Source: an uncultured beta proteobacterium (GTDB lineage Bacteria > Pseudomonadota > Gammaproteobacteria > Burkholderiales > Burkholderiaceae_C). From it: DNA of 64,000 bases. Numbering within the stretch: position 1 is the stretch's first letter; every line of letters begins with the position of its first letter. Made by a program: the position numbers and the translations under genes. The stretch is taken from contig CAJBBZ010000085.1 of NCBI GenBank assembly GCA_903951445.1, forward strand, positions 1 to 64,000, read 5' to 3'. The notes under the pieces are model-generated. The model was given only the letters and a program-made list of their open reading frames with translations. It did no database searches and was not told the DNA's origin. Positions 9,604-18,996 of the stretch are shown here, piece by piece.

Positions 9604-10590
9604 ATGCTACGTTTCGGAATCCTATCGACTGCAAAAATCGGCCGCGAACTGGTGGTTCCAGCCCTGCAGGATGCGGAAAACTGCGTGGTCCGTGCGGTAG
9701 CTAGCCGCGACTTGGGGCGCGCGCAGGCTTTTGCGGACCGCTTTGCCATTCCCCATGTCTTTGGCTCCTACCAGGCGATGTTGGACTCGGATGAAATTGA
9801 TGCGGTCTATATCCCCTTGCCCACTTCGCAGCATGTGGAGTGGAGCATCAAGGCGGCCGATGCGGGCAAACATGTGTTGTGCGAGAAACCGATAGCCCTG
9901 CACGCCGGGGCGATCGGCGAATTGATCGAGGCGCGTGAGCGCAACGGGGTGTTGATCTCCGAAGCGTTTATGGTCACTTACGCGCCGGTCTGGCGCAAGG
10001 TGCGCGAGCTGCTCAATAGCGGCGCTATCGGCACCCTCAAGCATGTGCAGGGCTGCTTTAGCTACTTCAACCGCGACCCGGACAATATGCGCAACAAGCC
10101 CGACCTCGGTGGCGGCGGACTGCCCGATATTGGCGTCTATCCCACCATCACCACCCGCTTTGTCACCAGCAAAGAAGCCCTGCGCGTTCAAGCCAGCACC
10201 GAGCGCGACCCGCAATTTGGCACCGATATTTATTCCTCGGTACGCGCTGATTTCGGCAGCTTTGAGCTGAGCTTTTACATTGCTACGCAGTTAGCAGCAC
10301 GCCAGCTGATGGTGTTTCATGGCACCGAAGGGTTTATCGAAGTGAAATCTCCCTTCAATGCCGACCGCTGGGGCCCCGAAGAAATCGAACTCACCAACCA
10401 AAACCACGCGCACAGCCAAATATTTCGCTTCCAGGACAGCCGCCAGTACAAATGCCAGGTAGAAGCCTTCGCCCGCGCCGCTGGCGGGGCGATGGAAGAA
10501 CACGTCACGCTAGAAAGTTCGCTGCACAACCAGCAAGTGATAGACGCGATTTACCGCGCCAGCGAACACGAAGGATGGGAAACGGTGTAG
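9604..10590 (+). CDS. Gfo/Idh/MocA family oxidoreductase
   Basis: [18 protein letters not shown] Rossmann start, [31 protein letters not shown]. Confidence 0.88.
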   Translation: MLRFGILSTAKIGRELVVPALQDAENCVVRAVASRDLGRAQAFADRFAIPHVFGSYQAMLDSDEIDAVYIPLPTSQHVEWSIKAADAGKHVLCEKPIALHAGAIGELIEARERNGVLISEAFMVTYAPVWRKVRELLNSGAIGTLKHVQGCFSYFNRDPDNMRNKPDLGGGGLPDIGVYPTITTRFVTSKEALRVQASTERDPQFGTDIYSSVRADFGSFELSFYIATQLAARQLMVFHGTEGFIEVKSPFNADRWGPEEIELTNQNHAHSQIFRFQDSRQYKCQVEAFARAAGGAMEEHVTLESSLHNQQVIDAIYRASEHEGWETV

Positions 10591-10660
10591 GGCGACAACC
10601 CAGACTTTAGAAGGCAGCTTCCTAGAATGCCGGTTTAAGTCCCCCCTTTGGAAAGCCTGC

Positions 10661-11623
10661 ATGTCCCTCCCCCCGAAAACTCCTCAACCAGCGGGCGGCA
10701 TGCGCCGGGCTGCGCCGCCGCCAGCGCGCGCGCCGATTCCGGCAGGCCAAAGCAACACCGCCGCCATCGGGCCGGACGGCAGCATGCGCTTGAACAAGCG
10801 CATGGCCGAGCTGGGCATGGCCTCGCGCCGCGAAGCCGATGCCTGGATTGAAAAAGGCTGGGTCAAGGTCAACGGCCAGATCGCCGAAATGGGCATGCAA
10901 GTGGCTGCCGATGTGCGTATCGAAATCGACAAAGAGGCCAAAGGGCAGCAGGCCAAACAAGTGACGGTCTTGATCAACAAGCCGCTGGGCATTGTCAGCG
11001 GCCAGGCCGAGGACGGGCACAGCCCGGCCATCACCCTGGTAGCACCGCAAAACCGCTGGGCCGAGGACAACGCGCGCTTTTTCTTTCATCCCAGCCAATT
11101 GCGCAGCCTGGTGCCCGCCGGGCGCCTAGACATTGATTCCACCGGCCTCTTGGTCTTGACGCAAGACGGCCGCGTCGCCCGCCAATTGATCGGCGAGGAC
11201 CATGTGGTCGAGAAAGAATACCTGGTGCGCGTGGTCTACACCGGCGTCGAGAACCCGGCTGCGGCTACGGCAGCCTCAGCCACTTATGCCCCGCTGCCCA
11301 AGCCCACCCAGCTAAGCCGTATCGACGACGATGACCCGGTGAGCAACGATGTGCAATCGGTTTTCCCCGCTGCCAAGCTGCAATTGCTGCGCCACGGGCT
11401 GAGCCTGGACGGGCAGGCGCTCAAGCATGCCAAAGTGGAGTGGCAAAACCCTGAACAACTGCGCTTTGTGCTGCACGAGGGCAAAAAACGCCAAATTCGG
11501 CGCATGTGCGAGCAAGTGGGCCTGAAGGTGGTGGGCCTAAAACGGGTGCGCATCGGCAAAGTCATGCTGGGTAATTTGCCGGTTGGTCAATGGCGCTACC
11601 TGGCGCCGCATGAGCGTTTTTGA
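10661..11623 (+). CDS. rluF: 23S rRNA pseudouridine synthase, RluF/RsuA-like
   Basis: S4 domain RLNKRMAELGMASRREADAWI, catalytic PAGRLDIDSTGLLVLTQDG, GKKRQIRRMCEQVGLKVVGLKRVRIG. Confidence 0.82.
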   Translation: MSLPPKTPQPAGGMRRAAPPPARAPIPAGQSNTAAIGPDGSMRLNKRMAELGMASRREADAWIEKGWVKVNGQIAEMGMQVAADVRIEIDKEAKGQQAKQVTVLINKPLGIVSGQAEDGHSPAITLVAPQNRWAEDNARFFFHPSQLRSLVPAGRLDIDSTGLLVLTQDGRVARQLIGEDHVVEKEYLVRVVYTGVENPAAATAASATYAPLPKPTQLSRIDDDDPVSNDVQSVFPAAKLQLLRHGLSLDGQALKHAKVEWQNPEQLRFVLHEGKKRQIRRMCEQVGLKVVGLKRVRIGKVMLGNLPVGQWRYLAPHERF

Positions 11624-11853
11624 AGCAAGCCGGTGTCGGCCATAGGGCCTTGGCTGGCAGCCGCAAAACAGGCCCCACCACTTTTTTAGCATCGTCGGCC
11701 CGATCTCGCCCCGCCGCTAGGGGTGCGTGCTCCTGGACCAGCGCAACCTTGGGGCGGGAATATGGCCCAAAACCCCTGCCTACGCAATGATTTTTTGTTT
11801 TTGCTTACAACGCGATGCCAGCATTTTCTGGCGTCTGCTATTTGGAACTCAGT

Positions 11854-12087
11854 ATGAAAAAACTACTTATCGCCGCCGTGGCACTGGCGAGCGCAGCCGC
11901 TTTTGCCCACAACTGCCCCAATGAAATGAAGGCTATCGATGCCAAGATGTCCACCGCAAAATTGGCCGATGCCGACATGGCTAAGGTCAAAGCCTTGCGT
12001 GCCGATGGTGAAACCATGCACAAAGCGGGTAAGCATGACGACTCGATGAAGGCTTTGGGCGAAGCCAAAAAGATGCTAGGTATTTAA
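11854..12087 (+). CDS. Small secreted (periplasmic) protein of unknown function, 77 aa
   Basis: Internal Met of ORF 11815..12087 gives Sec signal MKKLLIAAVALASAAAFA followed by HNCPNEMKAIDAKMS. Confidence 0.7.
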   Translation: MKKLLIAAVALASAAAFAHNCPNEMKAIDAKMSTAKLADADMAKVKALRADGETMHKAGKHDDSMKALGEAKKMLGI

Positions 12088-12118
12088 GCCATAGCCGGTC
12101 TGCAGGGCCGGCTCTAGT

Positions 12119-12145
12119 CTTGAAATTGACCCCCTCGCCCATAAT
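12119..12145 (+). promoter_or_regulatory. Candidate sigma-32 heat-shock promoter of htpG
   Basis: CTTGAAA (12119-12125), 12-bp spacer, CCCATAAT (12138-12145), upstream of htpG. Confidence 0.6.
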
Positions 12146-12198
12146 TGCGGGTTGCCCGGTAGTCGGGCATGGGCGCACTACACGCGCAACCCGCAATT
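12143..12198. repeat. 13-bp perfect inverted repeat upstream of htpG
   Basis: aattgcgggttgc (12143-12155) / gcaacccgcaatt (12186-12198), followed by a T run. Confidence 0.75.
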
Positions 12199-12217
12199 TT
12201 TGAGGCAATTTCACCCT

Positions 12218-14197
12218 ATGAGCAAGCAAACCCTGTCTTTCCAGGCCGAAGTGGCGCAACTTCTGCACCTGGTCACCCATTCCCTGTATTCGAATAAAGA
12301 AATTTTTCTGCGCGAGCTGATCTCTAATGCGTCCGACGCCTGTGACAAGCTGCGCTTTGAGGCGATTAACAACAGCAGCCTCATGGCCGGCGACACCGAG
12401 CTGCAAGTCAAAGTCACGCTGAACAAAGACGCCAAGACGCTGACCATCACCGACAACGGCATCGGCATGTCGCAGCAAGAGGCCATCGACAACCTGGGCA
12501 CGATTGCCAAGAGCGGCACCAAAGACTTTGTGAGCAAGCTCAGCGGCGACCAAAAAGCCGATGCACAACTGATAGGCCAATTTGGCGTGGGCTTTTATTC
12601 CGGCTTTATCGTGGCCGACAAAATTACCGTCGAAACGCGCCGCGCCGGAGCCTCCGAGTCCGAGGGCGTGCGCTGGATCAGCGACGGCGGCGCCAGCGGT
12701 GGCGCGTTTGAAGTGGAAAGCATGAGCCGCGCTGCACGTGGCACCAGCGTCATCCTGCACCTGCGCGACGATGCCCTGGACTATGTGCAAACCTGGAAGG
12801 TCAAGGGCATCATCAACAAATATTCGGACCACATCAGCCTGCCCATCCTCATGGAAAAAGAGGAATGGAAAGACGGCGATCTGATAGACCCGAGCGATGA
12901 AAAAGTCGGACGCCAGCCCGGCGGGATGGTCAAGACCGGCGAATGGGAAACCGTCAACAAAGCCAACGCTATTTGGGCGCGTGCCAAGAAAGACATCAGC
13001 CAAGAACAGTACGACGATTTCTACAAGCAAATCAGCCACGACTTTGAAGCTCCGCTAGCGCACACGCACAACCGCGTCGAAGGCAGCACCGAATACACCC
13101 AGCTGCTCTACATCCCTGGCAAAGCGCCCATGGATTTGTACAACCGCGAAAAAACCGCCGGTATCAAGCTGTATGTGAAGCGCGTGTTCATCATGGACGA
13201 GGCGGAAGCGCTGATGCCCACCTATCTGCGTTTTGTGAAAGGCGTGGTGGACTCGGCGGACTTGCCGCTTAACGTCAGCCGCGAGCTGTTACAAGAAAGC
13301 CGCGATGTCAAGGCCATCCGCGAGGGTTGCACCAAGCGCGTGCTGGGCATGCTGGAAGACCTGGCGAAAAACGACAAGCTGCCCGAGGCCAGCGCCGATG
13401 GCGTCACCGACGTAGTGAGCGACGAAGACAAAGCCCTGGCCGGCAAATACACCCGCTTCTACAACGAGTTTGGCGCGGTGCTCAAAGAAGGTCTAGGCGA
13501 AGACTTTTCCAATAAAGACCGCATCGCCAAGCTACTGCGCTTTGCCTCCACGCAAAGCGATGCGCTCAGCGTGTCCTTTGCTGATTACAAAGCCCGCATG
13601 AAGGAAGGCCAGGAGGCGATGTACTACATCACCGCCGACACCCTGGCCGCTGCGAAAAACAGCCCGCAGCTGGAAGTGTTCAAGAAAAAAGGCATTGAAG
13701 TACTGCTCATGACCGACCGCGTGGACGAGTGGGCTTTGAACTATTTGAACGAATACGAGGGCACGCCGCTGCAAAGCGTGGCCAAGGGCGCGGTAGACCT
13801 GGGCAGCTTGCAGGACGAAGCCGAAAAGAAAGCCGCTGAAGATGCCGCAGAGACCTTCAAGCCCACGTTGGCCAAACTCAAAGAAGCGCTCAAAGACAAA
13901 GCCGAAGACGTGCGCGTCACCACCCGTCTGGTAGACAGCCCGGCCTGCCTGGTGGTGCAAGACGACGGCATGAGCACCCAACTGGCGCGTATGCTCAAAC
14001 AAGCCGGCCAAAAAGCGCCGGATGTCAAGCCGGTGCTGGAAGTCAATGCCGAGCATCCCTTGGTGAAAAAGCTCGATGGCTCGGTGCATTTCCACGATCT
14101 GGCGCACATCTTGTTTGACCAGGCGCTGCTAGCCGAAGGCGGCCTGCCGGAAGACCCTGCCGCGTACGTCAAACGCGTGAACGCGCTGCTGGTCTAA
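12218..14197 (+). CDS. htpG: Molecular chaperone HtpG (Hsp90)
   Basis: [67 protein letters not shown]. Confidence 0.96.
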   Translation: MSKQTLSFQAEVAQLLHLVTHSLYSNKEIFLRELISNASDACDKLRFEAINNSSLMAGDTELQVKVTLNKDAKTLTITDNGIGMSQQEAIDNLGTIAKSGTKDFVSKLSGDQKADAQLIGQFGVGFYSGFIVADKITVETRRAGASESEGVRWISDGGASGGAFEVESMSRAARGTSVILHLRDDALDYVQTWKVKGIINKYSDHISLPILMEKEEWKDGDLIDPSDEKVGRQPGGMVKTGEWETVNKANAIWARAKKDISQEQYDDFYKQISHDFEAPLAHTHNRVEGSTEYTQLLYIPGKAPMDLYNREKTAGIKLYVKRVFIMDEAEALMPTYLRFVKGVVDSADLPLNVSRELLQESRDVKAIREGCTKRVLGMLEDLAKNDKLPEASADGVTDVVSDEDKALAGKYTRFYNEFGAVLKEGLGEDFSNKDRIAKLLRFASTQSDALSVSFADYKARMKEGQEAMYYITADTLAAAKNSPQLEVFKKKGIEVLLMTDRVDEWALNYLNEYEGTPLQSVAKGAVDLGSLQDEAEKKAAEDAAETFKPTLAKLKEALKDKAEDVRVTTRLVDSPACLVVQDDGMSTQLARMLKQAGQKAPDVKPVLEVNAEHPLVKKLDGSVHFHDLAHILFDQALLAEGGLPEDPAAYVKRVNALLV

Positions 14198-14265
14198 AGC
14201 CATCGCGGGTCAGCGGCAGCGGCGCTGCGAGAATGGCGGTTTTCAACCTACTGCAAACACGCACC

Positions 14266-14700
14266 ATGAAAACACGTCTTCTCGCATTCGCCGCCTTGCT
14301 GAGCACCGCCCTGGCCTGCGCTGCCGACCCCGTGTTGGAGGCTGCCTCCAAAGAGGCCGGCGCCCAAGTCACCCCCAGCGGTTTGGTCTTTCGCTCGCTT
14401 AAAGACGGCACCGGCGCCAGCCCCAAGGCCAGCGACACAGTCAAGGTGCACTACCGCGGCACCTTCCCCGATGGCCGCGAATTTGACAGCTCTTACAAAC
14501 GCAATGAACCGGCTGAGTTTCCGCTGGGCGCAGTGATACCCTGCTGGACCGAAGGCGTACAAAAAATCAAAGTCGGCGGCAAGGCCAAGCTCACTTGCCC
14601 ATCGACCATCGCTTATGGCGCGCGTGGTGCGGGTAACGTGATCCCGCCCAATGCCACGCTTTTGTTCGAAGTGGAATTACTGGCCATCGCCGGCAAATAA
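14266..14700 (+). CDS. FKBP-type peptidyl-prolyl cis-trans isomerase, exported
   Basis: Signal MKTRLLAFAALLSTALACAA. VKVHYRGTFPDGREFDSSYKR, GARGAGNVIPPNATLLFEVELL. Confidence 0.9.
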   Translation: MKTRLLAFAALLSTALACAADPVLEAASKEAGAQVTPSGLVFRSLKDGTGASPKASDTVKVHYRGTFPDGREFDSSYKRNEPAEFPLGAVIPCWTEGVQKIKVGGKAKLTCPSTIAYGARGAGNVIPPNATLLFEVELLAIAGK

Positions 14701-14743
14701 GCGCCTAACGCGTCACGGCGCAGGCCACGCCCGATAATCGGGC

Positions 14744-16138
14744 ATGACTGCTGCGCCCCTTGATTTCTCCGCCCTGCCTCTGAACGAGGCCACGCTTGCC
14801 AACTTGACGCAACTGGGCTACCACCAGATGACGCCCATCCAGGCGGCCAGCCTGCCGCCGGCGCTGGCGGGCAAAGATCTGATTGCCCAGGCACAAACCG
14901 GCAGCGGCAAGACGGCGGCGTTTGCGCTGGCCTTGCTCGCAGGTCTGAACCCACGCTGGTTTGCAGTACAGGCCCTAGTGCTCTGCCCCACCCGCGAACT
15001 GGCCGACCAGGTCAGCGCCGAAATACGCCGCCTGGCGCGCGCGCAAGACAACATCAAAGTGGTCACGCTGTGCGGCGGCGTGCCCTTGCGCGGCCAGCGT
15101 GCCAGCTTGGAGAACAGCGCGCACATCGTGGTCGGTACGCCCGGGCGCCTCATGGACCACTTGGAGCGCGAAAGCCTGGACTTGGCTGGCCTCAAAACCC
15201 TGGTACTCGATGAAGCCGACCGCATGCTGGACATGGGCTTTATGGACGACATCCGCACCGTTGTGCGCCAGACGCCGCCCACGCGCCAAACCCTGCTTTT
15301 TTCGGCCACTTACCCCGAAGGCATCGCCAGCCTGGCCAAAGATTTTTTGCGCGAGCCAGTGCACATAGAAATCAAAGCGCAAGCGGCGCAAGTAACCATT
15401 GAGCAGCGCTTTTACGAGATCACGCGCCCCCAAAAATTTGAAGCGGTAGCCAAGCTGCTGCTGCATTTCCGCCCGGTCAACACCCTGGCTTTTTGCAATA
15501 CCAAACAACAATGCAAAGACCTGGTGGACTATTTGCAGCAGCAAGGCATTGACGCCCAAGCCTTGTACGGCGAACTGGAACAGCGCGAGCGCGACCAAGT
15601 GCTGGCGCAGTTTGCCAACCGCAGTTGCGCGGTGCTGGTGGCCACCGACGTAGCTTCGCGCGGGCTGGACATAGACCAACTGGCCGCCGTTATCAATGTG
15701 GACATTACCCCCGACCCGCAAGTGCATGTGCACCGCGTAGGCCGCACAGGGCGCGCAGGGGCTGCGGGTTTGGCGCTCAGCCTGGCCACGCTCAACGATA
15801 TGGGCCGCGTGGGCGCGATTGAGGTGTATCAAAAAATGTCCAGCACCTGGTATGGCTTAGACACGCTCACCCCCGCCAGCACGCAGCCCTTGCTCGCACC
15901 CATGGTGACGCTGCAAATTTTGGGTGGCCGCAAAGAAAAAATCCGCGCCGGTGATGTGCTGGGCGCACTCACCAGCGCAGAAGGCGGCCCGGCCTACACG
16001 CGGGAGCAGATCGGCAAAATCCAGGTCACCGAGTTTTGTACCTTCGTAGCAGTCGCCCGCGACATCGCCCAGGCCGCTTGTGCCAAGCTCAACGCCGGGC
16101 GTATCAAAGGCAAGAGCGTTAAGGTGCGGCTGGTGTAG
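14744..16138 (+). CDS. dbpA: ATP-dependent RNA helicase DbpA (DEAD-box)
   Basis: AQTGSGKTAAF, VLDEADRMLDMGF, SAT, HRVGRTGRAG, and C-terminal DbpA-type RNA-binding domain. Confidence 0.9.
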   Translation: MTAAPLDFSALPLNEATLANLTQLGYHQMTPIQAASLPPALAGKDLIAQAQTGSGKTAAFALALLAGLNPRWFAVQALVLCPTRELADQVSAEIRRLARAQDNIKVVTLCGGVPLRGQRASLENSAHIVVGTPGRLMDHLERESLDLAGLKTLVLDEADRMLDMGFMDDIRTVVRQTPPTRQTLLFSATYPEGIASLAKDFLREPVHIEIKAQAAQVTIEQRFYEITRPQKFEAVAKLLLHFRPVNTLAFCNTKQQCKDLVDYLQQQGIDAQALYGELEQRERDQVLAQFANRSCAVLVATDVASRGLDIDQLAAVINVDITPDPQVHVHRVGRTGRAGAAGLALSLATLNDMGRVGAIEVYQKMSSTWYGLDTLTPASTQPLLAPMVTLQILGGRKEKIRAGDVLGALTSAEGGPAYTREQIGKIQVTEFCTFVAVARDIAQAACAKLNAGRIKGKSVKVRLV

Positions 16139-16179
16139 TGTCCGCTGCGCTTATTCAGCTTTTCATCACGCAACATCGA

Positions 16180-17076
16180 ATGACAAACACCATGAGCCAA
16201 TCAACCCCGACCGCTCCCGCGCTGTACCGCGAATTTACGCAGCAAGCGCAGATTGATGCCCAATACAACACGTCCTTGACGCTGCCCGACCCGACCGCGC
16301 CGGGGCGTCATTATGTGGAACGGGCGCAACACGCACGCGCCACGCTGCGCTGCACCTTGGATATTCCTTTTGGCCCGACGCTGCACGAAACGCTGGATAT
16401 TTTTCCGGCCGAGCAAGCCAAGGCGCCAGTGTTTGTGTTCATCCATGGCGGCTACTGGCGGGCGTTGACCAGCAAAGAATTTAGCGGCGTGGCGCTGGGC
16501 TTGCAGGCGCGCGGCATCACCACCGTGGTGGTGAATTACGCCTTGTGCCCGCATGTAACGATTGACGAAATCACACGCCAGGTACGCGCTGCCGTGGCCT
16601 GGACGGTGCGCCATATTGCAGAGTATGGCGGTGACCCTGAGAACATTGCAGTCGGTGGACATTCCGCGGGCGGCCACCTGACGGCGATGTGCCTGCAAAC
16701 CGAATGGGCGCGGGATTATGGGCTGGCGCAAGACCCCATCAAAGCGGCTATCTGCATCAGCGGCATTTATGACATCACGCCGCTGCGCTTTAGCTATTTG
16801 CAGCCCATGATTCAGCTCGACGACGGCATCATCCGGCGCAACAGCCCTGCGTTTATGGCGCGGCCTTGCAAGACGCCACTTTGGATTACATGGGGTGGGG
16901 CGGAGACGCCTGAGTTTGACCGGCAATCGCGGCTGATGCACGGCGCTTGGACGGCGCAGGGGAATAAGGCCGAGATCAGCGCCATTGAGGGGGCTAACCA
17001 TTTCACGGTTATCCACGGTTTTGAAAACGCGGATAGTGCTTTGTGTGGTTGGTTGGCGCAGCAACTTGGGGCGTGA
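16180..17076 (+). CDS. Alpha/beta hydrolase (carboxylesterase / kynurenine-formamidase-like)
   Basis: VFIHGGYWRALTSKEFSG, VGGHSAGGHLTAM nucleophile elbow, GANHFTV His region. Confidence 0.8.
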   Translation: MTNTMSQSTPTAPALYREFTQQAQIDAQYNTSLTLPDPTAPGRHYVERAQHARATLRCTLDIPFGPTLHETLDIFPAEQAKAPVFVFIHGGYWRALTSKEFSGVALGLQARGITTVVVNYALCPHVTIDEITRQVRAAVAWTVRHIAEYGGDPENIAVGGHSAGGHLTAMCLQTEWARDYGLAQDPIKAAICISGIYDITPLRFSYLQPMIQLDDGIIRRNSPAFMARPCKTPLWITWGGAETPEFDRQSRLMHGAWTAQGNKAEISAIEGANHFTVIHGFENADSALCGWLAQQLGA

Positions 17077-17217
17077 GCGCGGAAGAACCTAGATGCTTAG
17101 CGATAGGTAGCGTTGCCAAACGGGGGCTTTATGCCAGTTAAGTTGGTCAGGTGTGAAGTTGCTTTTTACAAGCATTTTTTCCTGTGGGACTTTTGTATGC
17201 CCCCCGCTTCCCCCCCG

Positions 17218-17245
17218 CCCCTTCACCCCCGCCGGGGTGAAGGGG
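17218..17245. repeat. 12-bp perfect-stem hairpin
   Basis: ccccttcacccc (17218-17229) / ggggtgaagggg (17234-17245). Confidence 0.7.
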
Positions 17246-17599
17246 AGCTGGAACAGCCAATTTTGTTTTTTTGTTTTGGAGACGGGTTTTGAGTCGGGGG
17301 GGTTGCGGTGCAGCTTTGTTGGCCTGCATTGGGGAACGAAGCGGTCGTAGTAAATGGATTGGGGTTTGGCGAGGCTGCGGCTATTGCGACAGGTGCGACA
17401 GGCGCGCGCAGCGCCCTACCAAGCGTGTGCAATGTGAGCGCAGCGAACGAGCACGCGCGGTATTCGGGACCCCCGCTGCCATAGGCCGTGCTGAGCAACG
17501 CAGCGGCGACCGGATCAGGGCGGGCGCTTGTCTGAGCGTAGCGAGTTTGCGCCGACCCCGGGCGACGCGAGTAGCGCAAGGCACCCCGTAGGGGCACGG

Positions 17600-17745
17600 C
17601 CTTTGGCTCGCCTTTCTTTTGCTTACTTTTCTTTGGCGAAGCAAAGAAAAGTGAGGTGGCCAACAGGCCGAAACCGGTATTTAAAAACCGACCTTACTTT
17701 CGCTCACCTTTGCTTTAGCGAAACAAAGAAAAGTAAGGCCCACCG
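17600..17745. repeat. Intergenic repeat region with two related inverted-repeat units (CTTACTTTTCTTTG...CAAAGAAAAGT)
   Basis: acttttctttg-gcgaag-caaagaaaagt (17625-17652), and a second diverged copy ccttactttcgctcacctttgctttagcgaaacaaagaaaagtaagg downstream. Confidence 0.7.
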
Positions 17746-17810
17746 CAGGCATTTGGCAGCCAACCGACAAAAACCTAGCTTTACCGCCCACAAGTGGTAA
17801 TCTAGCTGCT

Positions 17811-18995
17811 ATGCAAGCCACTCTCCCTACCCTGCCCGACACGCCCTACCGGGACCGTAAGCGCTACGCTTGGCTCTTATCGCTCTTGATTCCTACCACC
17901 GTACTGGTAGGCCCGGGCTTGATGGTGTGGACGGGTGATGCGCGCTTGCTGTGGGCGCCAGTCTTGTTTTTCTACGGCTTTATTCCCTTGATCGATTACT
18001 TCATGGGCGAAGACCTCAGTAACCCGCCTGAATCTGCCGTGTCGGCTTTAGAAGCGGATATGTTTTACCGCTGGATTACTTACCTATTGGCGCCCGTACT
18101 GTGGGCTGCATTTATTTTCAGCGCCTGGTTTGTTGCGACACACGATTTGCCGCTCCATGGCTGGCTGGCCATGGTGATGATTTGTGGCGCAGTAGGTGGT
18201 TTTTGCATCAACCTGGGCCACGAGCTGGGCCATAAAAATACGGCGCTAGAAAAAGCGCTGGCCAAAATCGTGCTGGCCCCTTCGGCCTATGGGCATTTTT
18301 TTATTGAGCACAACCGCGGCCACCACCGGGATGCAGCGACTCCGCTAGACCCGGCTTCGTCCCGCATGGGCGAATCGATTTACCGCTTTGTGTTGCGCGA
18401 GATGCCGGGTGCCTGGGTGCGCGCTTGGGAGCTGGAAAGCACACGCCTACGCCAAGCCGGTTTGCCGGTATTTTCCTGGCACAACCATATCCTGCAACCG
18501 GCTTTGCTCACTTTGCTGCTGTGGGCCGCTTTGATGGCCTGGCTGGAGCCGCAGATATTGTTGTTTTTAATCCTGGCGTCGTTTTGGTCCAACTTCCAGT
18601 TGACCTCGGCCAACTATGTCGAGCATTACGGGCTGCTGCGCCAGCAAACCCAAGGTGGGCGCTACGAGACCTGCAAGCCGCACCACTCCTGGAACAGCAA
18701 CCATATTTTCTCTAACTGGATTTTGTTCCAGTTGCAACGCCACTCGGACCACCACGCGCACCCGCTGCGGCGTTACCAGTCGCTACGCCATTTCGAGGAC
18801 TTGCCCACGCTGCCCAGCGGCTACTTTGGCATGTTTGTGGTGGCCTATATCCCGCCGCTGTGGTTTTGGATGATGGACGAGCGCCTGCTCGATCGCGTGG
18901 GCCGCGATACAAGCAACATCAACCTAGACCCGGCTCGCCGCGCGGCGCTAGTACAGCGCTACGCCCTGCTTGAAACGCAGGGCGCCAGCGCCTGA
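17811..18995 (+). CDS. alkB: Alkane 1-monooxygenase (AlkB family membrane di-iron hydroxylase)
   Basis: Histidine boxes HELGHK, EHNRGHH, LQRHSDHHAHPLRRYQ. Multi-TM, NYVEHYGLLR. Confidence 0.9.
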   Translation: MQATLPTLPDTPYRDRKRYAWLLSLLIPTTVLVGPGLMVWTGDARLLWAPVLFFYGFIPLIDYFMGEDLSNPPESAVSALEADMFYRWITYLLAPVLWAAFIFSAWFVATHDLPLHGWLAMVMICGAVGGFCINLGHELGHKNTALEKALAKIVLAPSAYGHFFIEHNRGHHRDAATPLDPASSRMGESIYRFVLREMPGAWVRAWELESTRLRQAGLPVFSWHNHILQPALLTLLLWAALMAWLEPQILLFLILASFWSNFQLTSANYVEHYGLLRQQTQGGRYETCKPHHSWNSNHIFSNWILFQLQRHSDHHAHPLRRYQSLRHFEDLPTLPSGYFGMFVVAYIPPLWFWMMDERLLDRVGRDTSNINLDPARRAALVQRYALLETQGASA

Positions 18996-18996
18996 A

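Noticed and set aside
11987-13039. 350-aa minus-strand ORF opposite htpG
   Set aside because: Shadow ORF; HtpG is unambiguous on the plus strand.
14975-15832. 285-aa minus-strand ORF opposite dbpA
   Set aside because: Shadow ORF; DEAD-box motifs are on the plus strand.
17360-17600. Small ORFs in the repeat-rich island upstream of alkB
   Set aside because: Overlap in several frames on both strands, are Arg/Ala/Ser-rich and coincide with repeats, so no convincing coding signal.
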